Assembly (NCBI RefSeq): GCF_039537265.1
Contig: NZ_BAABAE010000001.1
Span: forward strand, 62,001-126,000
Source of the DNA: Terrimesophilobacter bigeumensis
GTDB taxonomy: Bacteria > Actinomycetota > Actinomycetes > Actinomycetales > Microbacteriaceae
Length of the DNA stretch: 64,000 nucleotides
Reading direction: 5' to 3'
Positions 15,928-24,491 of this stretch are shown here, piece by piece. The first letter of the stretch is position 1, and the number at the start of each line of letters is the position of its first letter. The notes beneath the pieces were generated by a model, which worked only from the letters and a program-made list of their open reading frames with translations, had not been told where the DNA came from and did not search any database. The position numbers and the translations under genes are program-made.

Positions 15928-17172
15928 TCAGGCGCCGAGCTGGCCCCGGCGCCGGGTGAGGTGCGCGACCTCAGCCGTGTTGCCGGCCAGGGCGATCGCG
16001 CGGTCGTAGGCAGCGCGCGCGTCGGCCGAGCGTCCGAGTCGTCGCAGCAGGTCCGCGCGCGTCGCGTGGAAGGCGTGGTAGTCGTCGAGCGCGGTCGCGA
16101 GGCGGTCGACGGAGGCGAGGGCGACATCCGGACCGTCGAGCTCGGACATCGCGATCGCACGGTTGAGCGCGACGATCGGGCTCGGGTCTACGCCTGCGAG
16201 TTGATCGTAGAGCGCGAGGACCTGCGACCAGTCGGTGTCGCGCGCGTCGGGCACCGATGTGTGGACCGCGTTGATCGCAGCCAGCAGCTGGTAGCGACCG
16301 GGCACGCCCTCACCGCGGGCGACGGCATCCACACGCTCGCGCACGAGAGCGATGCCCTCGGCGATGAGGGCGTGGTCCCAGGCGCCCCGATCCTGCTCAT
16401 CGAGTCGCACGAGCTCACCGGATGCCGAAACGCGCGCGGCCGCCCGCGCCTCGGTCAGCAGCATGAGGGCGAGCAGGCCGGCCACCTCGCCGTCGTGCGG
16501 AAGAAGCTCCCGCACGAGCCGCGTCATCCGGATCGCCTCCGCCGTGAGCTCGCGACGCACCGGTTCGGACTCGGCGCCGGAAGCGAGGTAACCCTCGTTG
16601 AAGACGAGGTAGAGCACGGCGAGCACTCCGGCGACCCGCGCCGGCAGGTCGGGCGCCTCTGGGACGCGGAACGGGATGCCGGCGGCCCTGATCTTGCCCT
16701 TCGCGCGCGTGATGCGCTGGCCCATCGTGACCTCCTGAACGAGGAACGCGTGGGCGATCTCGGGCACGGTCAGGCCGCCGACCATCCGCAGGGTCAGCGC
16801 GACGCGGGCCTCCATCGAGAGCGCCGGATGACAGCAGGTGAAGAGCAGGCGCAGCCGGTCGTCGTCGACGGTGCCCGTGGGCTCGGGCGGGCTGTCGTCT
16901 TGAAGCATGAGCGCCTCCTGATGTTTCGCATCGCGCCGTGCCTCCCGCCGCAACCGGTCGATCGCCTTGCGGTTGGCGGTCATGGTGACCCAGGCACCCG
17001 GGTTCGGGGGAATGCCGTCGCGGGGCCACCTCTCGACCGCGGTCGCGAAGGCCTCGCCGGCCATGTCCTCGGCGAGGCCGAGATCGCCGAACCGGCGGGT
17101 GAGCGAGGCAACCACCCGCGCCCACTCCTCACGGTGGACCCGGGTGATCGCCTCGGCGACGGCGTCCGTCAC
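15928..17172 (-). CDS. ECF sigma factor with C-terminal helical/TPR domain (ECF42 type)
   Basis: Protein of 414 aa, much longer than a minimal ECF factor. Sigma-70 region 2 is at about residues 10-75 (AEDMAGEAFATAVERWPRDG, GAWVTMTANRKAIDRLRRE). Region 4 is at about 115-170 (RLLFTCCHPALSMEARVALTLRMVGGLTVPEIAHAF). About 230 residues of helical repeat follow, ending YDRAIALAGNTAEVAHLTRRRGQL. This architecture next to a DGPF protein defines the ECF42 group, in which the C-terminal extension and not an anti-sigma factor is thought to control activity. The GTG at 17172 overlaps the partner gene stop (GTGA). Confidence 0.9.
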   Translation of the reverse strand: MTDAVAEAITRVHREEWARVVASLTRRFGDLGLAEDMAGEAFATAVERWPRDGIPPNPGAWVTMTANRKAIDRLRREARRDAKHQEALMLQDDSPPEPTGTVDDDRLRLLFTCCHPALSMEARVALTLRMVGGLTVPEIAHAFLVQEVTMGQRITRAKGKIRAAGIPFRVPEAPDLPARVAGVLAVLYLVFNEGYLASGAESEPVRRELTAEAIRMTRLVRELLPHDGEVAGLLALMLLTEARAAARVSASGELVRLDEQDRGAWDHALIAEGIALVRERVDAVARGEGVPGRYQLLAAINAVHTSVPDARDTDWSQVLALYDQLAGVDPSPIVALNRAIAMSELDGPDVALASVDRLATALDDYHAFHATRADLLRRLGRSADARAAYDRAIALAGNTAEVAHLTRRRGQLGA

Positions 17173-17528
17173 ACGCTGCCTGTCGGGCGGACCTCGACCT
17201 TGCGCCCGCACGCCTTCGACCCCTCAGCGGCGAGCTTGAGCGCGGCGTCGAGATCCGGAACGTCGACGATCCAGAGGCCCGCGAAGTACTCCTTCGACTC
17301 GATGTAGGGACCGTCGGTGAAGACCGGCTCCGCCCCTGTGCCGTCGACGACGGTCGCGGTCGACGGCTCGGTCAGGCCGTTCGCGTAGACGAAGCTGCCC
17401 TCCTCCTTGAGCCTGTCGTTGAAGACGCCGGTGGCCGCCATCTGGGCGTCGCGTTCCTCCTGCGTGCCGTACGTGTCGAACTCGCCGTAATCGCTCGGCC
17501 CCCAGACCACCAGAAAGTAGTGCGCCAT
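17169..17528 (-). CDS. YCII-related DGPF protein, partner of ECF42 sigma
   Basis: Protein of 119 aa with a ferredoxin-like YCII fold. The DGPF-type signature appears as VFTDGPYIESKEYFAGLWIVDVPDLDAAL (about residues 70-98), with Tyr replacing Phe in the motif. MAHYFLVVWG starts the first strand. Genes of this family are the usual companions and likely targets of ECF42 sigma factors. Biochemical function is unknown. It is translationally coupled to the sigma gene. The stretch 17529-17763 upstream holds only divergent promoter sequence. Confidence 0.9.
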   Translation of the reverse strand: MAHYFLVVWGPSDYGEFDTYGTQEERDAQMAATGVFNDRLKEEGSFVYANGLTEPSTATVVDGTGAEPVFTDGPYIESKEYFAGLWIVDVPDLDAALKLAAEGSKACGRKVEVRPTGSV

Positions 17529-17763
17529 GAGCTTTCTCCCTTCACGTGGGGCGGCCCCGTCGGCCGCCTCTCACTGGTACCACGAAGAGTGGTGCGCCAT
17601 TTCGACATCCTCGACCAGATTGCCGGAAATCGGATGACGAGTGTGGCAGGTGAGGCTGGGAACGGCCGCCGCGGTCAGGTGGCCTCGAGACACGATTTCC
17701 CCGCAGAAGGGCGACGAGAGCGGTGCTCCTAGACTCGAACACGACCCCAACGGATCGAGTCGC

Positions 17764-19116
17764 ATGACGGACCCAGACGAGCGAGAAGCGGCGCAGTCCC
17801 CGCGCGACGTGTTCCGGCATCCGGGGTTCGTGAGGTTCTGGACCGCGGAGACCGTCTCCGGCTTCGGCGACTACGTGACCGTGCTCGCCCTGCAGGTGCT
17901 CGTCGTCACGACCCTCTCCGGCACTGCAGTGGATGTCGGGCTCCTGGGCGCATCCCGCTGGCTGCCCTACCTGCTGTTCGGTCTCGTGCTCGGCGTCCTC
18001 ATCGACCGCCGTCGCCGACGCCCGGTCCTCATCGCCACCGACCTCGGATGCGCCGTGCTGCTCGCACTCATCCCCCTGCTGTGGTGGATGGGCCGGCTGA
18101 GCCTCCCCGTCGTGCTCGCCATCGCCTTCGCGTACGGGACGCTCACCCTCATGAACGACTCCGCCTCGCAGTCCTACCTTCCGCGGCTCGTCCCGCGCAG
18201 CGCCCTGCTCGCCGCCAACGCCCGCATCGACCAGAGCGCGGCCGTCGCCCAGACCACCGGCCCGATCGTCGGCGGCGCGCTCATCTCCGCGCTGACCGCG
18301 CCGATCGCAATCCTCGTGGATGTCGCCAGCTACCTGGCCTCCGCGCTCACGCTCTCGCGCATCCGGGTCGGCGAACCCGCAGCGGCGCCGCCCGCCGCGC
18401 GTCGCAGCCTGTTCGCCGAACTAGCGGAGGGCCTGCGCTGGGTGTACCGGCACCGGATGCTCGCCCCGCTCGCCGTCGCCACCCATGTCTGGTTTCTGTT
18501 CAACAGCATCCTGGGCACGGTCTTCGTCGCCTTTGTGCTCATCAACCTGCACCTCGGTGCCCTCCACCTCGGCATCACGCTCGCGGCGGCCGGCCTCGGT
18601 GCACTCCTCGGCAGCCTGTACTCGACACGCCTCGGCATCCGGTGGGGCGCCGGGCGCGCTGCGATCGTCGCCAACCTGCTCATGCCGCTCGGCTGGGTTG
18701 TCATCGTGCTCGCGCCGGGAGTCGGCGTCGCAGTCGGCGGGGCAGGCGTCGATGGGCGCGCTGGATTCCCCGGCGGGGCGGGCGCCGACGGAGGTGCCGT
18801 GCTCATGGTGGTCGGCATCCTCTGCCTCGGCCAGTTCGTCTACGGGACCGGGATGGGTCTCGAGAACGCGAACACGCTGGGCTACCGGCAGTCGGTAACT
18901 CCGGATGCCCTCCAGGGCCGCATGAACACGTCCATCCGGTCGGTCAACCGCGCCATGATCGTCATCGGAGCGCCGCTCGGCGGTGTCCTCGCCGAGGCGA
19001 TCGGCTACCGGGAGGCGCTGTGGATCGGGATCGCGGGGTTCGTCGTCGTCGCCATCGGGCTGGCGGTGTCACCGTTCCGGCGCGCCCGACACGGGGACGA
19101 AGGTACCGTTCCCTGA
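17764..19116 (+). CDS. MFS transporter (EntS-like MFS_3 family)
   Basis: Protein of 450 aa with about 12 membrane helices. It starts RHPGFVRFWTAETVSGFGDYV, typical of the MFS_3 group of exporters, and has the inter-helix LIDRRRRRPVLIATDL loop. A Gly/Ala-rich insert (VGGAGVDGRAGFPGGAGADGG, about residues 325-345) lies between late helices. Substrate unknown; relatives export siderophores or drugs. The ATG at 17764 suits the family. Its last codons and stop (V-P-TGA) lie within a perfect hairpin at 19103-19126. Confidence 0.88.
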   Translation: MTDPDEREAAQSPRDVFRHPGFVRFWTAETVSGFGDYVTVLALQVLVVTTLSGTAVDVGLLGASRWLPYLLFGLVLGVLIDRRRRRPVLIATDLGCAVLLALIPLLWWMGRLSLPVVLAIAFAYGTLTLMNDSASQSYLPRLVPRSALLAANARIDQSAAVAQTTGPIVGGALISALTAPIAILVDVASYLASALTLSRIRVGEPAAAPPAARRSLFAELAEGLRWVYRHRMLAPLAVATHVWFLFNSILGTVFVAFVLINLHLGALHLGITLAAAGLGALLGSLYSTRLGIRWGAGRAAIVANLLMPLGWVVIVLAPGVGVAVGGAGVDGRAGFPGGAGADGGAVLMVVGILCLGQFVYGTGMGLENANTLGYRQSVTPDALQGRMNTSIRSVNRAMIVIGAPLGGVLAEAIGYREALWIGIAGFVVVAIGLAVSPFRRARHGDEGTVP

Positions 19117-19126
19117 GGAACGGTAC
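19103..19126 (+). terminator. Perfect hairpin with the MFS stop codon in its loop (family-C element)
   Basis: GTACCGTTCC (19103-19112) pairs perfectly with GGAACGGTAC (19117-19126) around the tetraloop CTGA. TGA (19114-19116) is the stop codon of the MFS gene. It lies between convergent genes and could terminate both. The same CCGTTCC-CTGA-GGAACGG core recurs at 46185-46202. Confidence 0.75.
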
Positions 19127-19128
19127 TG

Positions 19129-19935
19129 CTACCCCAACAGTGCCTTCATCTGCTTCGCGATGAGCTCCGTCGCACGGCGCGGCGAGAGGCGCGACATCCG
19201 GTCCATGAACTTCGCGTCACCACCGATGACGACCCGGTATGCGCCCTTCTCGACGCCCTCGACGATCTGGCGTCCGGCATCCACCGCACTCGTCGTCTTG
19301 TAGCCCTTGCCGGCATCCGCACTCTCGGGCATCTTGATCTCCACACCCGAGTTCGCCGTAATGTTCGTGCCCACCCCGCCGGGGAACACCACCGTCACCG
19401 ACACGTTCGTGCCGCGCGTCTCCGCGTACAGCGCCTCCGTGAAGAGCTTGACCGCAGCCTTGCTCGCCCCGTACGCCGCCTGGCCGGGCACCGGCAGGAA
19501 CCCACCCATGCTCGACACGTTCAGCACGGCCGCCTCCGGCCGCGCGAGCAGCGCCGGCAGGAACGCCTTCGTCATGTTCACGACGCCCCAGAAGTTCACG
19601 TTCATGACCCGCTCGATCTCCTCGAACTCAAGCTCCTGCAGCTTCACGAAGCGCTGGATGATCCCGGCCACATTCAACAGACCGTCTACCTGGCCGTGCG
19701 CCTTGACCACCGCAACCGGGAGCGCCAGAACGGCCTTGCGGTCGGTCACGTTGAGAGCGTGCGTCGTCAGCATCCCGGATGCCGCCCCGGCGAGCTCGAC
19801 CGTCTCGGCCAGCCCGGCCTCGCTTAAATCGACCGCAGCCACCCGCGCCCCGCGCGCGATGAGACCGATGACCACCTCGCGGCCCATACCGTTGCCGCCA
19901 CCGGTGACAACGAAGACCTTACCCTTGACGTCCAT
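19129..19935 (-). CDS. Short-chain dehydrogenase/reductase
   Basis: Protein of 268 aa with the classical SDR fold: dinucleotide motif VVTGGGNGMGRE (about residues 8-19), NVAGI, NVSSMGG with the catalytic Ser, and YGASKAA with catalytic Tyr and Lys, followed by FPGGVGTNI. The C-terminal MDRMSRLSPRRATELIAKQM is common in actinobacterial SDRs acting on hydrophobic substrates; the substrate is unknown. The ATG at 19935 was chosen because AAAGGGA lies 5 bases upstream. An ATG two codons earlier has no room for the site. Confidence 0.9.
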   Translation of the reverse strand: MDVKGKVFVVTGGGNGMGREVVIGLIARGARVAAVDLSEAGLAETVELAGAASGMLTTHALNVTDRKAVLALPVAVVKAHGQVDGLLNVAGIIQRFVKLQELEFEEIERVMNVNFWGVVNMTKAFLPALLARPEAAVLNVSSMGGFLPVPGQAAYGASKAAVKLFTEALYAETRGTNVSVTVVFPGGVGTNITANSGVEIKMPESADAGKGYKTTSAVDAGRQIVEGVEKGAYRVVIGGDAKFMDRMSRLSPRRATELIAKQMKALLG

Positions 19936-20036
19936 GGACATCCCTTTCCGATTCGGGTCGACGTGGCCCGTACTGCCCATTATCCGCGGGGTTCGGGCGG
20001 GCCGCTGAGCCTTCTGCCGTGAAAAGTCGGTGCGGG

Positions 20037-20079
20037 GGTTCCCTTCGTGACGCGCCCCCGCGCGCTCCTCAGGGAACGG
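20037..20079. repeat. Family-C dispersed repeat (CCCTTCGTGACG...CCTCAGGGAACGG)
   Basis: The ends are GGTTCCCTTCGTGACG and CTCCTCAGGGAACGG, with a GC-rich centre. Related or inverted copies are at 33691-33730, 42081-42115 and 60570-60590, and in the stop-codon hairpins near 19103 and 46185. Confidence 0.8.
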
Positions 20080-20104
20080 TCGGAGCGGGTGCGAGAATCG
20101 ACGC

Positions 20105-20704
20105 ATGAGCCTGCATCTCACCGGCGACGAATCCGCCGACACCCTGCTGACCGAGAACCCCTTCGCCCTGCTCGTCGGCATGCTGCTCGACCAGCAGATC
20201 CCGATGGAGACCGCGTTCGCCGGCCCCGCGAAACTGCGCGACCGCCTCGGCTCGATCGACCCCACCACAATCGCCGGCTACGACCCGGATGCCTTCCTCG
20301 ACGCCTTCCGGATCTCGCCCGCCGTCCACCGCTTCCCCGGCTCCATGGCCGCCCGCGTGCAGTCGCTGGCCGCGGCCGTGCGGGACGACTGGGGCGGAGA
20401 CGCCGCGGCGATCTGGACATCCGCCGGCCCTGATGACAACGGCCCGGGCGGCAGCGCGCCCGACGGCCCCGAGATCCTGCGTCGCCTGAAGGCACTCCCC
20501 GGCTTCGGAGAGCAGAAGGCGAAGATCTTCCTCGCGCTGCTCGGCAAGCAGTGCGGGCTCACGGCATCCGTATGGCGCGAGGCGAGCGGCCACTACGGTG
20601 AGGAGGGCTCGCACCGGTCGATCGCCGACATCACGGATGCCGAATCGCTGCGGCTCGTGCGCGAGACGAAAAAGGCGGCGAAAGCGGCCGCAAAGAAGGC
20701 CTGA
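20105..20704 (+). CDS. HhH-GPD-type base-excision repair protein
   Basis: Protein of 199 aa. The helix-hairpin-helix segment is LKALPGFGEQKAKIFLALLGKQ (about residues 140-161). The N-terminus has NPFALLVGMLLDQQIPMETAFAGP, as in actinobacterial HhH-GPD proteins. A Gly/Pro/Asp-rich loop (SAGPDDNGPGGSAPDGP) precedes the HhH. The end is a basic Lys/Ala tail (ETKKAAKAAAKKA) likely to contact DNA. The damaged base recognised is unknown. It is monocistronic and divergent from the SDR gene. Confidence 0.85.
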   Translation: MSLHLTGDESADTLLTENPFALLVGMLLDQQIPMETAFAGPAKLRDRLGSIDPTTIAGYDPDAFLDAFRISPAVHRFPGSMAARVQSLAAAVRDDWGGDAAAIWTSAGPDDNGPGGSAPDGPEILRRLKALPGFGEQKAKIFLALLGKQCGLTASVWREASGHYGEEGSHRSIADITDAESLRLVRETKKAAKAAAKKA

Positions 20705-20873
20705 AAAGGACTGAACGAAACGCATCCCGACGCGGTCCGCGACGCGCCCTCCAGGCGCCCGATCGGCATCCGGATCGCCGACCTCGCCGACGCCGGTCCA
20801 GCGAGAAATGGAAAGTCGGCGTAATCTCTCCTAGTCTCGGTACTTTGATGCGCCGGAAAGAAGAAGAGCCATT

Positions 20874-21254
20874 ATGCCAACAGTGGAACTGACCGCCGAC
20901 GACTTCGAGAAGACGGTCACCGCTCCCGGAATCACCCTCGTCGACTTCTGGGCCGCCTGGTGCGGGCCGTGCCGACAGTTCGCGCCGGTCTTCGACAAGG
21001 CGAGCGAAGCCAACGAGGACGTGACCTTCGCAAAGGTCGACACCGACGCCGAACAGGCACTCGCCGGTGCGGCCGGTATCACCTCGATCCCGACGCTCAT
21101 GGCGTTCCGGGACGGGGTGCTCGTGTTCTCCCAGCCCGGTGCGCTTCCCGCGCCGGCGCTCGACCAGGTCATCACCGCGGTGCGCGAGCTCGACATGGAC
21201 GAGGTCCACGCGAAGATCGCCGCGCAGCAGGAAGCCGCAGCCCCCGCGCGCTGA
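20874..21254 (+). CDS. trxA: Thioredoxin
   Basis: Protein of 126 aa with the WCGPC active site (about residues 28-32) in VDFWAAWCGPCRQFAPVFD, then VDTDAEQALAGAAGITSIPT containing the cis-Pro. The C-terminal 20 residues (EVHAKIAAQQEAAAPAR) extend beyond the canonical fold. It is a cytosolic disulfide reductase that would work with thioredoxin reductase, which is not in the window. AAGAAGAG is the ribosome site. Confidence 0.95.
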   Translation: MPTVELTADDFEKTVTAPGITLVDFWAAWCGPCRQFAPVFDKASEANEDVTFAKVDTDAEQALAGAAGITSIPTLMAFRDGVLVFSQPGALPAPALDQVITAVRELDMDEVHAKIAAQQEAAAPAR

Positions 21255-21298
21255 GTGCCCCCGGCATCCGGTCTGTCCTGCGGACCCGGACCGGCTCA

Positions 21299-21351
21299 TG
21301 AGGGCGTTTGTGCCTCAGGATGCCGAACGTTCGCCCTCACGAGGGACAAAC
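21299..21351. repeat. Composite inverted repeat downstream of trxA
   Basis: TGAGGGCG (21299-21306) pairs with CGCCCTCA (21332-21339). The adjoining GTTTGTGCCTC (21306-21316) pairs with GAGGGACAAAC (21341-21351) with one mismatch. It lies between convergent trxA and the metallopeptidase gene and may act as a transcription terminator. Nothing else is seen in 21255-21426. Confidence 0.55.
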
Positions 21352-21426
21352 CCCGTCATCAGCGCGGGCGCGCGGACGCGCGGACGCACGGACGCAATCG
21401 CCGAACTCCCGCGACGTCGAGCCCTC

Positions 21427-22311
21427 CTACAGGCTCCCGCCGAAGGTCTGGCAGGCGTTCGGCCCCTTCTCGTAGCCGATCGAGAACCACTTCTGGCGCT
21501 GCTCGCTCGAACCGTGCGTCCAGGTCTCCGGATTCACCTGCCCCGTCGCCTGCGACTGGATGCGGTCGTCGCCGATCACCTGCGCCGCGTTGAGCGCGTC
21601 GTTGATCTGCTGCTGGGTGATGGGCTCCAGGAACGGCACGCCACTGGCATCCGGAACCGTCGAGGCATCCTTAGCCCACGAGCCGCCGTAGCAGTCGGCC
21701 TGCAGCTCGAGCCGCACCGAGTCGGATGTCGGGCCGGTGTCGCGCAGGTCGAGGTTGTCCATCGTGCCGAGCACGTTCTGGATGTGGTGGCCCCACTCGT
21801 GCGCGACCACGTACATCTCCGCGAGCGGGCCTCCGGTCGCGCCGAACTGGTTGCGCAACTCGTCGAAGAAGCCGGTGTCGACGTAGATCGACTCGTCGCT
21901 CGGGCAGTAGAACGGGCCGGTCGCGCTCGTCGCGTTGCCGCATCCGGTGCTCGTCGCGCCGGTGAACAGCACGAAGTCGGCGGGCGAGCGGTAGGTGATG
22001 CCCTCCTCGGCGAACTTGCCCGCCCAGTAGGTGTCGAGGGATGCCGCGGCGCCCTTCATGCGGCATTCGACGTTCGCGTTGGCGTCGGCGCCCGTCTGGC
22101 ACTGCTCGAGGTTGTCGGACGGGCCGACCTGCGACTGACCGGTACTGCCGTCGAAGAGGCCGGAGAGCCCGGTGAGGTCGACGCCCAGAATCGGGGAGAG
22201 GATGGCGAGGATGACGACGGCGATTCCGCCCCCGCCGACCGCGATGCCGGTGTTGCGACCGCGGCGACTGACCTTACCGTTGCCGATATTCGAGTCAGGG
22301 TTGAACGTCAT
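21427..22311 (-). CDS. Neutral zinc metallopeptidase, YpfJ-like
   Basis: Protein of 294 aa. One N-terminal transmembrane helix (about residues 25-45, GGGGIAVVILAILSPILG) follows a basic cytoplasmic stretch. The extracytoplasmic catalytic domain contains HEWGHHIQNVLG, a zincin HExxH motif. Earlier signatures are YWAGKFAEEGITYRSPADFVLF and FYCPSDESIYVDTGFFDEL; later ones are ELQADCYGGSWAKD, RIQSQATGQVNPETWTHGSSEQR and WFSIGYEKGPNACQTF. Substrate unknown. Length is normal. Confidence 0.93.
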   Translation of the reverse strand: MTFNPDSNIGNGKVSRRGRNTGIAVGGGGIAVVILAILSPILGVDLTGLSGLFDGSTGQSQVGPSDNLEQCQTGADANANVECRMKGAAASLDTYWAGKFAEEGITYRSPADFVLFTGATSTGCGNATSATGPFYCPSDESIYVDTGFFDELRNQFGATGGPLAEMYVVAHEWGHHIQNVLGTMDNLDLRDTGPTSDSVRLELQADCYGGSWAKDASTVPDASGVPFLEPITQQQINDALNAAQVIGDDRIQSQATGQVNPETWTHGSSEQRQKWFSIGYEKGPNACQTFGGSL

Positions 22312-22323
22312 GGGTAGACGTTA

Positions 22324-22779
22324 CTACGCGTGCCATCGGCGTGCGGTGCCGGCTCTGATGAGTTCCAGGAGGGCGCTGCGCAGGGCGGTCGGGTCGGAGA
22401 GTTCGGGGAAGACGTCGGCCTCCAGCGTGCGCGCCGCCTCCCAGGCCCGATTGCCCTCCTGCGTGCGTGTGACGATGTGCCGGCGACGGTCTTTCGGGTC
22501 GCGCTCGCGCGCCACGTAACCCTGCCGTTCGAGCCGGTCGAGGGTGCGCGACATCGTCTGGTTCTCGACGCGGGCGCGCTCGGCGAGCTCGGTCTGGCTC
22601 GTCGACTCGTCGCCGAGGAGGTGAAGGGCCACGAGACCGGCATGGGAGAGGCCCAACTCGTCGAGCGCATCCAGCCAGGCGTGTTCGACGAGGCGCGCCG
22701 CGGTCGAGAGGAGTCGGCCAGTGGGCCAGGCGGCCATGGGGCCGTGCTCGTCCTCGCCCGGGGTGACCAGCTCATCCAT
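22324..22779 (-). CDS. MarR-family transcriptional regulator
   Basis: Protein of 151 aa with a winged helix: LGLSHAGLVALHLLGDESTS, then QTELAERARVENQTMSRTLDRLERQGYV (recognition helix about residues 65-90) and the wing RERDPKDRRRHIVTRTQEG. It is divergent from a DHA2 drug-efflux gene, so local control of that pump is likely, with a palindrome at 22812-22843 as the candidate operator. The inducing ligand is unknown. Confidence 0.92.
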   Translation of the reverse strand: MDELVTPGEDEHGPMAAWPTGRLLSTAARLVEHAWLDALDELGLSHAGLVALHLLGDESTSQTELAERARVENQTMSRTLDRLERQGYVARERDPKDRRRHIVTRTQEGNRAWEAARTLEADVFPELSDPTALRSALLELIRAGTARRWHA

Positions 22780-22811
22780 GCCCTCAGGATAGCGCCCCCG
22801 GAGTGAATTGC

Positions 22812-22843
22812 TCAGCCGGCTGTCGATTTGATAAGCTGGCTGA
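22812..22843. promoter_or_regulatory. Candidate MarR operator
   Basis: TCAGCCGGCT (22812-22821) and AGCTGGCTGA (22834-22843) are inverted repeats with 9 of 10 positions matching, across a 12-base spacer. They lie in the 86-bp gap between the divergent marR-like and DHA2 genes, overlapping the probable promoter of the pump. Confidence 0.6.
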
Positions 22844-22865
22844 CTAACGACACGGAAGCGACACC

Positions 22866-24479
22866 ATGACCTCCTCGCGCACCAAATGGCTCGGCCTCGT
22901 CGTCATCAGCCTCGCGGTCTCGCTCATCATCGTCGACTCGACCATCGTCAACGTCGCCATCCCCTCGATCGTCGACGAGCTCGCGATCACCTCCACCCAG
23001 GTGCAGTGGGTGCAGGAGAGCTACACGCTCGTCTTCGCGGCGCTGCTCCTCATGTTCGGCACGCTCGCCGACCGCTTCGGGCGACGGCGGATGCTGCTCA
23101 TCGGCGTCGTGATCTTCGCCCTGTCGTCGGTGCTCGCCGCTGCCGCCCGGAGCGGCGACCTGCTCATCGGCTCGCGTGTGCTGCAGGGAGTCGGCGGAGC
23201 GATGATCCTCCCGTCGACGCTCTCCGTCATCAACGCGACGTTCCGCGGGCGCGACCGTGCGATCGCCTTCGCCGTGTGGGGCTCGACGATCGGCGGCATG
23301 GCCGCCGTCGGCCCCGTGCTCGGCGGATGGCTCACCACCTACTTCTCCTGGCGCTGGGCGTTCGGCATCAACGTGCCGCTCGGAGTCGTCATCGTCGTGG
23401 GGGTGTTGTTCTTCGTGCTCGAGTCGCGTGAGCCCGGCGCTCGCGGCCTGGACCTCGTCGGGGCTGTGCTCTCGATCGTCGCGAGCGGTACCCTCGTCTT
23501 CGGGCTCATCGAGGGCCGCACTTACGGATGGTGGCTCGCCGACACCGTCCCCGACATCGGCTCGTGGAGCTGGCCGTTCGACCTCTCGCCCATCCCGATC
23601 GTGTTCCTCATCGCCGCGCTCGCCCTGATCGGGTTCGTCCTGTGGGGGATTCGACGTGAGCGCGCGGGCAGGCCCACGATGCTCGCCTTCGGCCTGTTCA
23701 CGATCCCTTCATTCCGGAACGGGAATATTGCAGCGCTCATCGTCTCCCTCGGCGAGTACGGCGTCATCCTGTCGTTGCCGTTGTGGCTGCAGAACGTGCT
23801 CGGCTACGACGCCCTCCAGACCGGGTACGTCATCCTCGCGCTCGCGATCGGCTCGTTCGTGGCGAGCGGTTTCGCCGGCAGTTTCGGCAACCGGATCTCA
23901 CCGGTCTGGATCGTGCGGATGGGCATCCTCGCCGAGATGGTCGGCGTCGCCGCCGTCGGGTTGGTCATCGCACCGGACACGCAGTGGTGGTCGATCGCCA
24001 TCGGCCTCTTCGTCTACGGCTTCGGCATCGGCCTCGCGACGGCTCAACTCACCGGCGTCGTGCTCAAGGATGTCCCGGTCGAGCAGAGCGGGCAGGGCTC
24101 CGGCACCCAGAGCACCGCACGCCAGGTGGGCAGCGCGCTCGGCATCGCCATACTCGGCACTGTGCTCTTCACGAGCGTCGGCGCGTCGCTCGAGACGCGC
24201 CTCGCCGACAACGACACGATTCCGGATGCCGTCAAGACCCAGATCGTCGACGCCGTCGTCGACAGCGCCGGGAACGCCATCCCGGGGCTCGACAACCGGT
24301 CGGCCGAGGTCGCCGCTGAGGCGAGGGCCGCCTTCAGCGACGGGACGCGCTACTCGGCGTTCGCGGCGGCCTGCTTCCTCGCGCTCGGACTGCTCGCGAC
24401 CCTGCGGCTCGATGGGCGCAGGCAGGAATACGAGGGCGAGCATGCAGCAGAACCCGCGGGCACCGATGCGGTGCGCTGA
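22866..24479 (+). CDS. DHA2-family MFS drug efflux transporter (EmrB/QacA type)
   Basis: Protein of 537 aa with about 14 membrane helices. N-terminal IVDSTIVNVAIPSI (DHA2 motif D1), WVQESYTLVFAALLLMFGTLADRFGRRRMLL (motif A) and the antiporter-type GGAMILPSTLSVI are all present. A large extracytoplasmic loop (about residues 435-480) precedes the last helix. It probably exports hydrophobic drugs by proton antiport. It is divergent from, and likely repressed by, the MarR-like gene. Confidence 0.92.
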   Translation: MTSSRTKWLGLVVISLAVSLIIVDSTIVNVAIPSIVDELAITSTQVQWVQESYTLVFAALLLMFGTLADRFGRRRMLLIGVVIFALSSVLAAAARSGDLLIGSRVLQGVGGAMILPSTLSVINATFRGRDRAIAFAVWGSTIGGMAAVGPVLGGWLTTYFSWRWAFGINVPLGVVIVVGVLFFVLESREPGARGLDLVGAVLSIVASGTLVFGLIEGRTYGWWLADTVPDIGSWSWPFDLSPIPIVFLIAALALIGFVLWGIRRERAGRPTMLAFGLFTIPSFRNGNIAALIVSLGEYGVILSLPLWLQNVLGYDALQTGYVILALAIGSFVASGFAGSFGNRISPVWIVRMGILAEMVGVAAVGLVIAPDTQWWSIAIGLFVYGFGIGLATAQLTGVVLKDVPVEQSGQGSGTQSTARQVGSALGIAILGTVLFTSVGASLETRLADNDTIPDAVKTQIVDAVVDSAGNAIPGLDNRSAEVAAEARAAFSDGTRYSAFAAACFLALGLLATLRLDGRRQEYEGEHAAEPAGTDAVR

Positions 24480-24491
24480 AGGGCTACACTC

